64,000 nt of DNA. Source: Streptomyces rubiginosohelvolus. GTDB taxonomy: Bacteria; Actinomycetota; Actinomycetes; Streptomycetales; Streptomycetaceae. Below are positions 33,918 to 43,141 of the stretch, in pieces. The notes under the pieces are model-generated. The model made no database searches. It worked only from the letters and a program-made list of their open reading frames with translations, and was not told the DNA's origin. The stretch covers positions 1 through 64,000 of the forward strand of contig NZ_BMTW01000018.1 of assembly GCF_014649875.1 (NCBI RefSeq), read 5' to 3'. How positions within the stretch are numbered: the stretch's first letter is position 1; each line of letters begins with the position of its first letter. Position numbers and translations under genes: made by a program.

Positions 33918-35384
33918 TCAGCCCTTCGCGACCGGGGCCTCCTGAGCCGCCAGGCCCTCACCGGGCGGCTCGGGGACGTCCTCGTCGTCGAACGGCGGCG
34001 GCTGCGGGGCCTCGCGCGGCAGCCGCAGCGCGATCAGCGCGCCGACCGCGACGAGCCCCGCCGTCACCCAGACCGCCGTACGGTACGGGCCCGGGTCGGC
34101 GGAGGCCTCCGTCACGTGGCCGCCGCCGATCACCGCCGCACAGGCGGCGATGCCCAACGCGCCGCCCAGCGTGCGGACGATCTGGAACAGGCCCATCGCC
34201 TGCCCCATGTCCGGGGGCGCGATCGACTCGAAGCCGGAGATCTGCACGGTCAGCACCGCCGTCCCCAGCACCAGGCCGATGAGGAACATCAGCCCGCGCA
34301 CGCTCCACGCGTTCTCCGCCACGCCGGGCACCGCGAGCGCACCGAAGACCGCCGCCGCGACCAGCAGTGCCGGCACGGTCAGCAGCCGGGGGCCGAGCCG
34401 CGGCAGCAGCCGGTCCACCACCTGCGAGGCCAGCATCAGCCCCACCGCCTCCGGGAAGACGCTCAGCCCGGCGTCCAGCGCCGAAGCGCCCAGGCTCGCC
34501 TGGTACAGCAGCGGGAAGACGAACAGGACCCCCATCAGCCCGGCCGCGGTCACCCCGGCGAGCGCGGAGGCCGACCCGTACACCCGGTCGGCGAGCAGCC
34601 GCAGCTTCAGCAACGGCGTCTTCGCCCGCGTCTGGTGCAGGACCGCCGCCACCAACAGGACGGACCCCAGCACCGCGCTCACGGCGACGGCGGGCTCCGT
34701 CCAGCCCTGCGAGGGGCCGAAGCCCAGCGCGTACGTCAGCAGCCCCAGCGCCGGGGTCGCCAGCCAGAAGCCGACCGTGTCGAACCTCCCCTCCGGGCCC
34801 TCGACATGCTCGCGCAGACCGAAGACACCCAGCAGGACGGCCGCCGCCCCGATCGGCACGTTCACGAAGAACAGCCAGTGCCAGGAAAGGTGTTCGGTGA
34901 GCAGACCGCCCAGCGGCGGACCGAGCGCGGGCATCAGTGCCGTCGGCACGATCAGCACCTTCGCCAGCTTCGTCCGCTCGTGCGGCGGGAACGCCCGGAA
35001 CAGCAGCGTCATCCCGACCGGCGTCAACAACCCGCCCGCCAGGCCCTGCACGGCCCGGGCCACCACCAGCGTCGTGAGGTCCGGGGCCAGACCGCAGACC
35101 GCCGAGGCGACCGTGAACGCCGTCAGCGCGCCGAGGAACACCCGCTTCGTCCCGAACCGGTCGCCCAGCCACCCCGCCACCGGCAGCCCCACCGCGAGCG
35201 CGACCAGGAAGGCCGTCTCCACCGTGTTGGCGGCCGACAGCGGGCGGCCGAAGTCGCCCGCGATCGTGTAGAGCGCCGGGTTCACGATCGTCGAGTCCAG
35301 GCCGTTCATGCACATCGCGGCCGTGTAGACGAGGACGACGGCGACCCGGGGTCGTATCCGGGGCCGGATCAGCAACCCGCTCAC
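33918..35384 (-). CDS. MFS exporter, DHA2/EmrB-QacA type, probable siderophore efflux
   Basis: A 488-aa membrane protein with 14 predicted helices. Signatures: GLDSTIVNPALYTIAGDF in helix 1 (a DHA2 hallmark), GDRFGTKRVFLG (motif A loop), and LGPPLGGLLTEHLSWHWLFF (motif C region). It is coupled to mbtH upstream by a GTGA overlap and so belongs to the NRPS operon. By analogy with EntS, export of the finished catecholate siderophore is likely; drug export cannot be excluded. Confidence 0.9.
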   Translation of the reverse strand: MSGLLIRPRIRPRVAVVLVYTAAMCMNGLDSTIVNPALYTIAGDFGRPLSAANTVETAFLVALAVGLPVAGWLGDRFGTKRVFLGALTAFTVASAVCGLAPDLTTLVVARAVQGLAGGLLTPVGMTLLFRAFPPHERTKLAKVLIVPTALMPALGPPLGGLLTEHLSWHWLFFVNVPIGAAAVLLGVFGLREHVEGPEGRFDTVGFWLATPALGLLTYALGFGPSQGWTEPAVAVSAVLGSVLLVAAVLHQTRAKTPLLKLRLLADRVYGSASALAGVTAAGLMGVLFVFPLLYQASLGASALDAGLSVFPEAVGLMLASQVVDRLLPRLGPRLLTVPALLVAAAVFGALAVPGVAENAWSVRGLMFLIGLVLGTAVLTVQISGFESIAPPDMGQAMGLFQIVRTLGGALGIAACAAVIGGGHVTEASADPGPYRTAVWVTAGLVAVGALIALRLPREAPQPPPFDDEDVPEPPGEGLAAQEAPVAKG

Positions 35385-35584
35385 CGCGCGGCGGCGGCGA
35401 CGGGGCCGTCCCAGTGCGCGGTGATCCAGTCCAGCGCGTCCTGCCGGGCGCACGGGCCGTGAGCCGTCGACCAGCCCTCGGGCACCGCGGCGAACAGCGG
35501 CCACAGCGAGTGCTGACCCTCCGCGTTGGTCAGCACGAGGAACTCCCCGTCCGCGTCGAAGGGGTTGGCGGATGCGTCGCTCAT
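35381..35584 (-). CDS. MbtH-like protein
   Basis: A 67-aa activator subunit of NRPS adenylation domains. It has the family pattern FLVLTNAEGQHSLWPLFAAV (Asn-x-Glu-x-Gln-x-Ser-Leu-Trp-Pro) and the C-terminal DALDWITAHW. The ATG lies 5 nt after the NRPS stop, so the protein is made together with its partner. It is needed in many systems for folding or activity of the adenylation domains. Confidence 0.96.
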   Translation of the reverse strand: MSDASANPFDADGEFLVLTNAEGQHSLWPLFAAVPEGWSTAHGPCARQDALDWITAHWDGPVAAAAR

Positions 35585-35589
35585 CGGTG

Positions 35590-38500
35590 TCACTTCTCCA
35601 GCTCGGTCAGTCGGTCGGCGACCACGCGCGCGATGTGCGCGATCGGCTCGGGCAGGGTCATGTCCTTGTGCGAGCAGGCGACGTTGGTGTTGTCGATCCG
35701 CCCGCTCACGTACGGGGTCCAGGTCTCGGGCGTCAGGGTGTCGTCGATGGTGTCCACCGTGGCCCGGAAGAACAGCACATCCCCCTGGAACACCCGGTGG
35801 TCGTAGGCCCGTACGAGGTCGTTGGTGTTGAGGTACACCTCGCCGAGCGCCTCGATCTTCGCGGCGGACAGCGCGGCCAGCGGGGAGCCCTCGCGGCGCA
35901 GCACCTCCACCACGTTCGCGGTGTTCAGCTCCTTGTCGCCGAGGCTCTCGGGGCCGTAACCGCCCATCGTGAGCAGCGATTCGAGGGCTTCGGCCTGATC
36001 GGGCACCGGCAGGTCGCGGAAGCCCTCGGCGGGGTACGCGTCCAGGATCGCCAGCAACTCGACCTCCTGGCCCGTCTCCTGGAGCACCGCCGCGATCGCG
36101 TGCGCGATGATGCCGCCGGTCGACCAGCCGAGCAGCCGGTAGGGGCCCTCGGGCTGGACCTCCCGGATCCGGGACGCGTAATGCGCGGCGAGCTCCTCCA
36201 GCGTGGTCGGCAGCGGCTCGTCCGCCGTCACCTCGCCGACGCCCTGGGCCTGGAGCCCGTAGATCGGCACATCGGCGGGCAGGTTGCGGATCAGGCCGGC
36301 GTAGCACCAGCTCAGACCGCCCGCCGGATGCACGCAGTGGACGGGGGCGCGGTCGCCGGGACGGGCCGGCCGCAGCGGCAGCAGCACATCCAGCGGGTCC
36401 TCCTCGCGCGAGACGTCCAGGGCCGTGTCCAGCGCGGCGGGCGTCGGCGCCTGGAACACCGTGCCGATCGACACCTCGATGCCGAACGCCGACCTGATCC
36501 GCCCGGCCAGACGCACCGCGAGCAGCGAATGCCCGCCCAGGTCGAAGAAGTTGTCCTCCACCCCGGCGGACGGCAGCCCCAGCACCTCCGCGAAGATCGA
36601 GCAGAGCTGCTCCTCACGGACCGTGCGCGGCGCGCGACCGGCGGCGTTCACCGGCAGGCCCGGCGCGGGCAGCGCCTTGCGGTCCAGCTTGCCGTTGCCG
36701 GTCAGCGGCAGCCGGTCCAGCACCACCACCGCCGAGGGCACCATGTGCACCGGCAGCGTGGCGGCACCATGCTCGCGCAGCGCCGCCGGGACCGGGTCCG
36801 TACCGGGCGCGGCGACCACATAGCCGACCAGCCGCTTGTCGCCGGGCTGGTCCTCGCGCACCACGACCGCCACATCGGCGACCTCCGGGTGGGCGGCCAA
36901 CACCGCTTCGATCTCGCCGAGTTCGATACGGAAACCGCGGATCTTGACCTGCTGGTCGCCCCGGCCGAAGTACTCCAGCGTGCCGTCCACGCGTCGCCGG
37001 GCGAGGTCGCCCGAGCGGTACATCCGGCGCCCGCTCTCCCCGAAGAGATGCGCGAACGGGTCGGCGACGAAACGCCCCGCCGACAGGTCCGGGCGGCCCA
37101 GATAGCCGAGGGCCACGCCCTCACCGGCGACGTACATCTCGCCGGTCACTCCGGGCGGCACCGGCTGGAGCCGGTCGTCCAGGACGTAGACGCGCAGGTC
37201 GGGGATGTTCACGCCGATGGTGCTGGAGATCGCGGAGGCGGCGGTCGCCCGGTCCAGCGCCAGATACGAGACATGGACGGTCGTCTCGGTGATGCCGTAC
37301 ATGTTGACCAGCGTCGGCGCGTTCTCCCGGTGGCGGGTGTACCAGTCGGCGAGCCGCCCCAGCTCCAGCGCCTCCCCACCGAACACGACGTAGCGCAGGG
37401 CCAGTTCGTGGCCCGGAGCCTCCCGGTCGGCGGCGGCCAGCTGGTAGAAGGCGGACGGCGTCTGGTTGAGGACGGTCACCCGCTCGTCGGCCAGCAGCCG
37501 GAGGAAGGCGTGCGGGTCACGGCTGGTCACATGCGGCACGACGACGACCCGGCCGCCGTACAGCAGCGCGCCCCACAGCTCCCACACGGAGAAGTCGAAC
37601 GCGTAGGAGTGGAACAGCGTCCACACGTCGTCCGGCCCGAACGAGAACCAGTGCTCGGTCGCCGTCAGCAGCCGCGTCACATTGTGCTGGGTGACCACGA
37701 CGCCCTTCGGGCGGCCGGTGGAACCCGAGGTGTAGATGACGTACGCCGGATCCTGCGGGGTCAGCGGCCGGGTACGGTCCGCCTGGGTGATCGGCCCGTC
37801 GGGGAACCCGGCCGCCTCGTCCACCGTGATCAGCGGGAGATCGTGCGCGGGCAGCCGCTCGGCCGTCGCCGGGTCGGTGATCAGCGCCGCCGGTCGGGCG
37901 TCGTCCAGCATGTACGCGAGCCGGTCCGCCGGGTAGTCCGGGTCCATCGGCAGATACGCGGCCCCCGCCAGCGACACCGCGAGCAGCCCGGCCACCAGGT
38001 CCAGGGAGCGCGGCAGCGCGAGCGCCACGATGGAGCCGGGGCCGATGTTCCGGTCCGCCAGCAGCCGGGCCAACGACTGTGCCCGGGAGGACAGTTCGGC
38101 GTACGTCAGCGAGTCGCCCTCGCAGCTGACCGCGACCCGCTCCGGGTGGCGGCGCGCGGCGGCCCCGTAGACCTCGGCGAGGGTGAGCGGCACCGGGCGG
38201 TCGCCGGACGGGACGCCGTTGGCCTCGACCAGGGCGCGGTGCACCTCGTCCTCACCGAGCACGGGCAGCAGACCGACCGGCGTCTCCGGCCGCTCGGCGG
38301 CGGCCGCCAGCAGCCGGGACAGCCGGTCCGCCAGAGCCTGGGCGGTCGACCGGTCGAAGAGGTCGGTGCGGAACTCCAGGAAGCCGCCGATCCCGCCGCC
38401 GGGCAGCTCGCCCGCGTTCAGGGTCAGGTCGAACTTCGCGGTCCCCGACGGCACGGCGGTGAGCCGCGCGGTGGTGTCCGGGCCGAGGGCGACGGGCGCG

Positions 38501-41500
38501 TCCGCGATCGACTGCCAGGCCAGCATCACCTGGAACAGCGGGTGCCGGGCCAGCGAGCGCGGCGGGTTCAGCGCCTCGACGAGGTGGTCGAACGGCAGCG
38601 CGTCGTGCTCGTACGCGGCGAGCGTGGTCGCCCGCACCCGGTCCAGGAGGTCACCGAAGGCCGGGTCGCCGGAGGTGTCGGTGCGCAGGACCACGGTGTT
38701 GGTGAAGAAGCCGACGAGCCCGGCCGATGCGTCGTCGTCGCGGCCCGCCACGGGGGTGCCGAGGGGGATGTCGCTGCCGCATCCGTGCCGGGTCAGCAGA
38801 GCGGCGAGCCCCGCCTGCACGGTCATGAACACCGTCGCCCCGTGCGCCCGCGCGAGCCGGCGCAGCGCCTCGTGCGCCGTGGCGTCCAGGACGAAGGGCA
38901 CGGTGTCGCCCGCCGAGGTGGCCACCGGGGGCCGGGGCCGGTCGGTGGGCAGTTCCAGCTGGTCCGGCAGCCCGGCGAGCGCCTCGCGCCAGTGGGCGAG
39001 CTGGGCCTCGGCGAGCGCGGTCGGCTCGGCCGGGGAGCCCAGGAGCAGCTGGAGCCGGGCCGCGTGGTCCACGTACTGGCCGGCCAGGGGCGCGAACTCC
39101 GGGGCGCGGCCTGAGAGGCGCGCGGTGTAGGCGGTGGCCAGGTCGCGGGCCAGGGGAGTGGTGGAGGCTCCGTCGCCCGCGATGTGGTGGAGCAGCAGGA
39201 GCAGGGTGTGGTGGTCGGGTCCGTCGCTGAAGAGGACCGTGCGCAGCGGCGGCTCGGTGGCGAGGTCGAAGCAGTGGCGGACGGCCTCGGTGAGATCGCT
39301 GCCCGGCTCCGCCAGGCGCAGCACGGGCCGGGCCGCCTCGTGGCCCGGAGGGAGAATCAGCTGGTGAGGGGTGCCGTCCCCGTCGGCTCCGGACCCGTTG
39401 TCAGTGGGCGGATATACCGTTCTCAGTGTCTCGTGACGGTCCACCAGATCGCGCAGGGCGAGCTGGAGCGCGTCCCGGTCCACAGGGCCGTTGACGCTGA
39501 GCACGAGCGGGATGTTGTAGGTCGGGCTGGGGCCTTCGAGGCGGTGGAGGAACCACAGCCGCTGCTGGGCCGGGGAGAGAGGGAGGGGACCGGTGCGGGG
39601 TACGGGGGAGAGCGGTACGGAAGCGACGGCCGCTCCGCTGCGGGCGCGGACCTCCGCGGCGAGCGCCGCCGCGGAGGACTGGCGGAAGACGTCGGCGATG
39701 GAGAACGGGACGGCGAAGTGCTCGCGGACGCGGGCGGCGAGCCGGGCGGCGAGCAGGGAGTGCCCGCCGAGGTCCAGGAAGCCCGCATCGGCGGCCGGTG
39801 GCTCCGCGATACCGAGCACGTCGGCGTAGAGACCTCGCACGATCTCGGTGTGCGGGTTGCTCTCGCCGGCGCTCTCCGCCCCGGCGGCGGGGGAGAGGGG
39901 TTCGGGGTCGGGCAGCGCCCGGTGGTCCAGCTTGTCGTTGGCGGTACGGGGGAGCGCCTCCAGCAGCGTCACGGTCGCGGGGAGCATGTGCTCGGGCAGC
40001 GCGGCGGCCAGGTGGTCGCGCAGCTCGCCCGGTGCGGGCGGCGTGGCGGCGTCCTTCGTCGGTACGGCGTAGGCCAGCAGCCGCTTTCCGTGGCCGGTGT
40101 CGCGGGCGATGACGGCGGCTGCCGCGACCTGCGGGTGGACGGCCAGCCGGGCCTGGATCTCACCGAGTTCGATGCGGAAGCCGCGGATCTTCACCTGGTC
40201 GTCGCTGCGGCCCAGGAACTCCAGCGTGTGGTCGGCGCGGCGGCGCACCAGGTCGCCGGTGCGGTACATGCGCCCCCCGGGCTCGCCGTGCAGCGCGCCG
40301 AACGGGTCCGCGACGAACCGCTCGGCGCTCAGGTCGGGGCGGCCCAGGTAGCCGAGGGCCAGGCAGGCCCCCGCGACATACAGCTCGCCCGTCACACCGG
40401 CGGGCACGGGACGGAGGGAGGAGTCCAGGACGTAGACGCGTGAGCCGCGCACGGGGCGGCCGTCGGGACGGGCGGCGGTCTCTCCCGGCACCCAGTAGTA
40501 GGCGTCGACCGTCGTCTCCGTCGGCCCGTAGAGGTTGACCGGGTGCACGGCCGCCGCCTCGGTCAGCCGCTCCCACAGGGCCGGGGGGACGGTCTCCCCG
40601 CCGACCACGATGTGGGCCGGGTGATGGCGGCCCTCGTCCAGCAGGCCTTCGGCGAGCAGCGCTTCGGCGTAGGAGGGGGTGACATCGAGATAGTCGACCA
40701 GGTGCGCGTCGACATACGCGGTGAGGGCAGCCGGGTCCCGGTAGGCGGCGTCGTCCAGCAGATGCAGTTCGTGCCCGTGGACCATCCACAGCAGCGGGTC
40801 CCAGGACGCGTCGAAGGCGAACGAGGCGCTGTGCGCGACCCGCAGGCGCTCCCGGCCGGTCCGTGCCACGGCCGGGGCGATGTGGTCCGTGCCGTGCCCG
40901 GCGCAGAGGTTGGCGAGCGAGGCGTGGCTGACGAGGACGCCCTTGGGGCGGCCCGTGGAACCGGAGGTGTGGATGAGATAGGCGGGGTCACCGAGCGCGG
41001 GCCCGGCGGGCAGCGGCCCGTCGGGGCAGGCAGCCAGGGTGTCGGCCGTGGCAGGTGCGTCGAGCGCGACCGTCGGCAGCCCGTGGCCGGGCAGCGCGGC
41101 GAGCGTCTCCGCCGTGCCGATCACACACAGCGGGCGCGCGTCCTCCAGAACGGCCAGCGTCCGGGCGGCGGGGTGGCCGAGGTCGAGCGGCTGGCAGACC
41201 AGACCCGCCTTGAGCACGGCCAGCAGGGCGACGACCACGTCGGCGGTCCGGGGCAGCGCCAGCGCCACGGTGCCTCCCGAGCCCACCGCGTTCTCGGTGC
41301 GACCGGCGGTGCCCGGCTGGTCGGAGCCGGAAGTGCCGAGTCCGGTCAGCAGGTGGGCCAGGCGGTCGGAGACGGCGTCCAGTTCGGCGAAGGTGAGGCG
41401 GGCCCCGGGCACGGCGGCGGCCTCGGGGGCACCCGCTCCCGGTTCCGTACGCGCGTCTGCTCCGGCGTCCGCCGCCGAAGTGGCTTCCACGCTCTTCCCC

Positions 41501-43005
41501 CGGAACGTGCCCGCCACTGTCGATCGCACCGCCACGGCGTCGGGCGTCCGGACCGCCTGCGCGCTGAACGACTGCGGCAGGGGGAGCGCGGCGGCGGGTT
41601 CCGAGCGGCCGGACGTGGCTTCCCGCACATGGTCGCCGGTGAGCAGGTCCAGGGTGCCGATCGGCCGTGCCGGGTCAGTCAGCAGCAGCTCGGCCAGCCC
41701 GTCCAGATAGCGCAGCCAGGTGGCCTCGTGGGCGGCGAGGTCCTCGGGCCCGTACGCGGCGGGGTCGGCGTCCAGGGTGAGCCGCAGGCCTCCGTCCGGG
41801 CCGGGGGCCGCGCCGACCGCGAGCCCTTCCACGGGGCCGGCGGCGAGATTGCGTACGGTGCCGGTGGTCCCGGCGAAGTCCAGGGCGCCGTCGAACGGCT
41901 TGACGTTGACCAGCGGGCCGGTCAGCGGGGTCTCGGCCGACTCCAGGGCGAGATCGCGGCGCAGGTCCGCCTGCGGATAACGCTGGTGGCGGCGGACCTC
42001 ACGGATCTCCAGCACCACCCGGCGCAGCAGCTCGGCCCCGGTGTCACCCGGGCGCACGGCGATCCGCAGCGGCAGCACGTTCACGGTCATGGCCGGGGTG
42101 CGCAGGGCCGAAGGCCCCCGCCGGTTGCTCAGCGGCAGGCCCAGCACCACGTCCTCGGCGCCGGTGAGCCGGTGCAGATGACCCGCGGTCGCGGCCACCA
42201 CCAGCTCCGCCCAGGTCGCCTTCGCCGCACGCGCCGCCGAGGACAGCCGCTCCAGGGTCTCGGCGGGGAGATCGGTGCTCCGGTGCGGGCCACCACCGTC
42301 CGCCGCCTCCCCGGCGAGTGCGGCGGCAGGGGAGCGGCGGGGCACCGCCACGGCGGAGCCCGCCATGCGCGCCGACCAGAACGCCCGGTCCGCCGCGTAC
42401 TCCTCACCCGACAGATACGCGGCCTCCTGCTCGGTCAGCTCGCTCAGCGGGGCGAACCGGCTCTCGGGCAGCGGCTCTTCGGCCACCAGCGCCCGGTAGA
42501 GCTCGGCGACGCGCTGCCCGATGAGGGAGAGGGCGTAGGCGTCGACGGCTATGTGGTGCACGCGCTGGTACCACCGGTGGCGCCCCTCGCCGACCCGGAT
42601 CAGCGCCTGCGTCATCAGCGAACCGTCGGCGGCGAGGTCCACCGGCCGGTTCAGGTCCTCCCGCATCCACGCCTCGGCCTCGGCCTCGGTCATCTCCAGC
42701 CGGTGCACCACGGGTTCGGCGGTGGGCGCGATCCGCTGCACCGGCAGCCCGTCGGTCTCCGTCACACACAGGGCGAGCGTCTCGGCCTCGCCCACCGCCT
42801 GTCTCAGCGCCGCCACGAACAGGTCGGCGTCCAGCGGCCCGTCGAGCTCCACACAGTCCGCCGTGTTGAACTCGGTGCCGAGGGGCGCCAGCTGGTGCGC
42901 GTAGTAGATGCCCGACTGGGCTGTCAGAAGGGGGAGTCCGGGGGAGGGTGCGCCGCCGGAGTGCGCTGCCGAAGTGCTGGTCGGGCGGTTCGGACGCTCA
43001 TGCAT
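35590..43005 (-). CDS. dhbF: Dimodular NRPS (C-A-T-C-A-T-TE), DhbF-like, probable DHB-Arg-Thr trilactone synthetase
   Basis: A 2471-aa peptide synthetase. Approximate domains: C1 25-450 (HHIAVDA near 150), A1 475-1030, T1 1050-1115 (GGHSLL), C2 1130-1560 (HHIAGDG near 1273), A2 1575-2085, T2 2105-2180 (GGHSLL), TE 2200-2460 (GWSTGG near 2293). Aligned by eye, the A1 pocket reads DADDVGLVDK: acidic residues at 239, 278 and 331 favour a basic substrate such as Arg. A2 reads DFWNVGMVHK, close to the classical Thr code DFWNIGMVHK. No epimerase is present. A terminal TE and a Fes homologue nearby fit an iterative, cyclising enzyme like EntF. This is the arrangement expected for griseobactin (cyclic DHB-Arg-Thr trimer). 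The ATG at 43005 has GGGGAG 12 nt upstream. Confidence 0.92.
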   Translation of the reverse strand: MHERPNRPTSTSAAHSGGAPSPGLPLLTAQSGIYYAHQLAPLGTEFNTADCVELDGPLDADLFVAALRQAVGEAETLALCVTETDGLPVQRIAPTAEPVVHRLEMTEAEAEAWMREDLNRPVDLAADGSLMTQALIRVGEGRHRWYQRVHHIAVDAYALSLIGQRVAELYRALVAEEPLPESRFAPLSELTEQEAAYLSGEEYAADRAFWSARMAGSAVAVPRRSPAAALAGEAADGGGPHRSTDLPAETLERLSSAARAAKATWAELVVAATAGHLHRLTGAEDVVLGLPLSNRRGPSALRTPAMTVNVLPLRIAVRPGDTGAELLRRVVLEIREVRRHQRYPQADLRRDLALESAETPLTGPLVNVKPFDGALDFAGTTGTVRNLAAGPVEGLAVGAAPGPDGGLRLTLDADPAAYGPEDLAAHEATWLRYLDGLAELLLTDPARPIGTLDLLTGDHVREATSGRSEPAAALPLPQSFSAQAVRTPDAVAVRSTVAGTFRGKSVEATSAADAGADARTEPGAGAPEAAAVPGARLTFAELDAVSDRLAHLLTGLGTSGSDQPGTAGRTENAVGSGGTVALALPRTADVVVALLAVLKAGLVCQPLDLGHPAARTLAVLEDARPLCVIGTAETLAALPGHGLPTVALDAPATADTLAACPDGPLPAGPALGDPAYLIHTSGSTGRPKGVLVSHASLANLCAGHGTDHIAPAVARTGRERLRVAHSASFAFDASWDPLLWMVHGHELHLLDDAAYRDPAALTAYVDAHLVDYLDVTPSYAEALLAEGLLDEGRHHPAHIVVGGETVPPALWERLTEAAAVHPVNLYGPTETTVDAYYWVPGETAARPDGRPVRGSRVYVLDSSLRPVPAGVTGELYVAGACLALGYLGRPDLSAERFVADPFGALHGEPGGRMYRTGDLVRRRADHTLEFLGRSDDQVKIRGFRIELGEIQARLAVHPQVAAAAVIARDTGHGKRLLAYAVPTKDAATPPAPGELRDHLAAALPEHMLPATVTLLEALPRTANDKLDHRALPDPEPLSPAAGAESAGESNPHTEIVRGLYADVLGIAEPPAADAGFLDLGGHSLLAARLAARVREHFAVPFSIADVFRQSSAAALAAEVRARSGAAVASVPLSPVPRTGPLPLSPAQQRLWFLHRLEGPSPTYNIPLVLSVNGPVDRDALQLALRDLVDRHETLRTVYPPTDNGSGADGDGTPHQLILPPGHEAARPVLRLAEPGSDLTEAVRHCFDLATEPPLRTVLFSDGPDHHTLLLLLHHIAGDGASTTPLARDLATAYTARLSGRAPEFAPLAGQYVDHAARLQLLLGSPAEPTALAEAQLAHWREALAGLPDQLELPTDRPRPPVATSAGDTVPFVLDATAHEALRRLARAHGATVFMTVQAGLAALLTRHGCGSDIPLGTPVAGRDDDASAGLVGFFTNTVVLRTDTSGDPAFGDLLDRVRATTLAAYEHDALPFDHLVEALNPPRSLARHPLFQVMLAWQSIADAPVALGPDTTARLTAVPSGTAKFDLTLNAGELPGGGIGGFLEFRTDLFDRSTAQALADRLSRLLAAAAERPETPVGLLPVLGEDEVHRALVEANGVPSGDRPVPLTLAEVYGAAARRHPERVAVSCEGDSLTYAELSSRAQSLARLLADRNIGPGSIVALALPRSLDLVAGLLAVSLAGAAYLPMDPDYPADRLAYMLDDARPAALITDPATAERLPAHDLPLITVDEAAGFPDGPITQADRTRPLTPQDPAYVIYTSGSTGRPKGVVVTQHNVTRLLTATEHWFSFGPDDVWTLFHSYAFDFSVWELWGALLYGGRVVVVPHVTSRDPHAFLRLLADERVTVLNQTPSAFYQLAAADREAPGHELALRYVVFGGEALELGRLADWYTRHRENAPTLVNMYGITETTVHVSYLALDRATAASAISSTIGVNIPDLRVYVLDDRLQPVPPGVTGEMYVAGEGVALGYLGRPDLSAGRFVADPFAHLFGESGRRMYRSGDLARRRVDGTLEYFGRGDQQVKIRGFRIELGEIEAVLAAHPEVADVAVVVREDQPGDKRLVGYVVAAPGTDPVPAALREHGAATLPVHMVPSAVVVLDRLPLTGNGKLDRKALPAPGLPVNAAGRAPRTVREEQLCSIFAEVLGLPSAGVEDNFFDLGGHSLLAVRLAGRIRSAFGIEVSIGTVFQAPTPAALDTALDVSREEDPLDVLLPLRPARPGDRAPVHCVHPAGGLSWCYAGLIRNLPADVPIYGLQAQGVGEVTADEPLPTTLEELAAHYASRIREVQPEGPYRLLGWSTGGIIAHAIAAVLQETGQEVELLAILDAYPAEGFRDLPVPDQAEALESLLTMGGYGPESLGDKELNTANVVEVLRREGSPLAALSAAKIEALGEVYLNTNDLVRAYDHRVFQGDVLFFRATVDTIDDTLTPETWTPYVSGRIDNTNVACSHKDMTLPEPIAHIARVVADRLTELEK

Positions 43006-43064
43006 GTGGGTGACGACTCCCCTGAAGACAACGGACACCGGGCCAACGGGCACACGGCGCACAC

Positions 43065-43083
43065 TTAGGTAAGGCTAAGTTAA
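43065..43083. promoter_or_regulatory. Iron box between NRPS and M20 hydrolase genes
   Basis: TTAGGTAAGGCTAAGTTAA matches 16/19 of the iron-box consensus. It lies 60 bp upstream of each divergent gene, so it can regulate both. Confidence 0.9.
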
Positions 43084-43141
43084 CCTATTTCCGACAGTGC
43101 AGGCGACCGCCCCGGGGCGGTCCGGAACGCCAGGAGAGCCC

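Noticed and set aside
35572..39114. Plus-strand open frame of 1180 codons over the NRPS
   Set aside because: Antisense of adenylation and condensation domains; His/Arg/Gln-rich with no recognisable domain.
40543..43068. Plus-strand open frame of 841 codons over the NRPS 5' half
   Set aside because: Antisense shadow; real coding on the minus strand is unambiguous.
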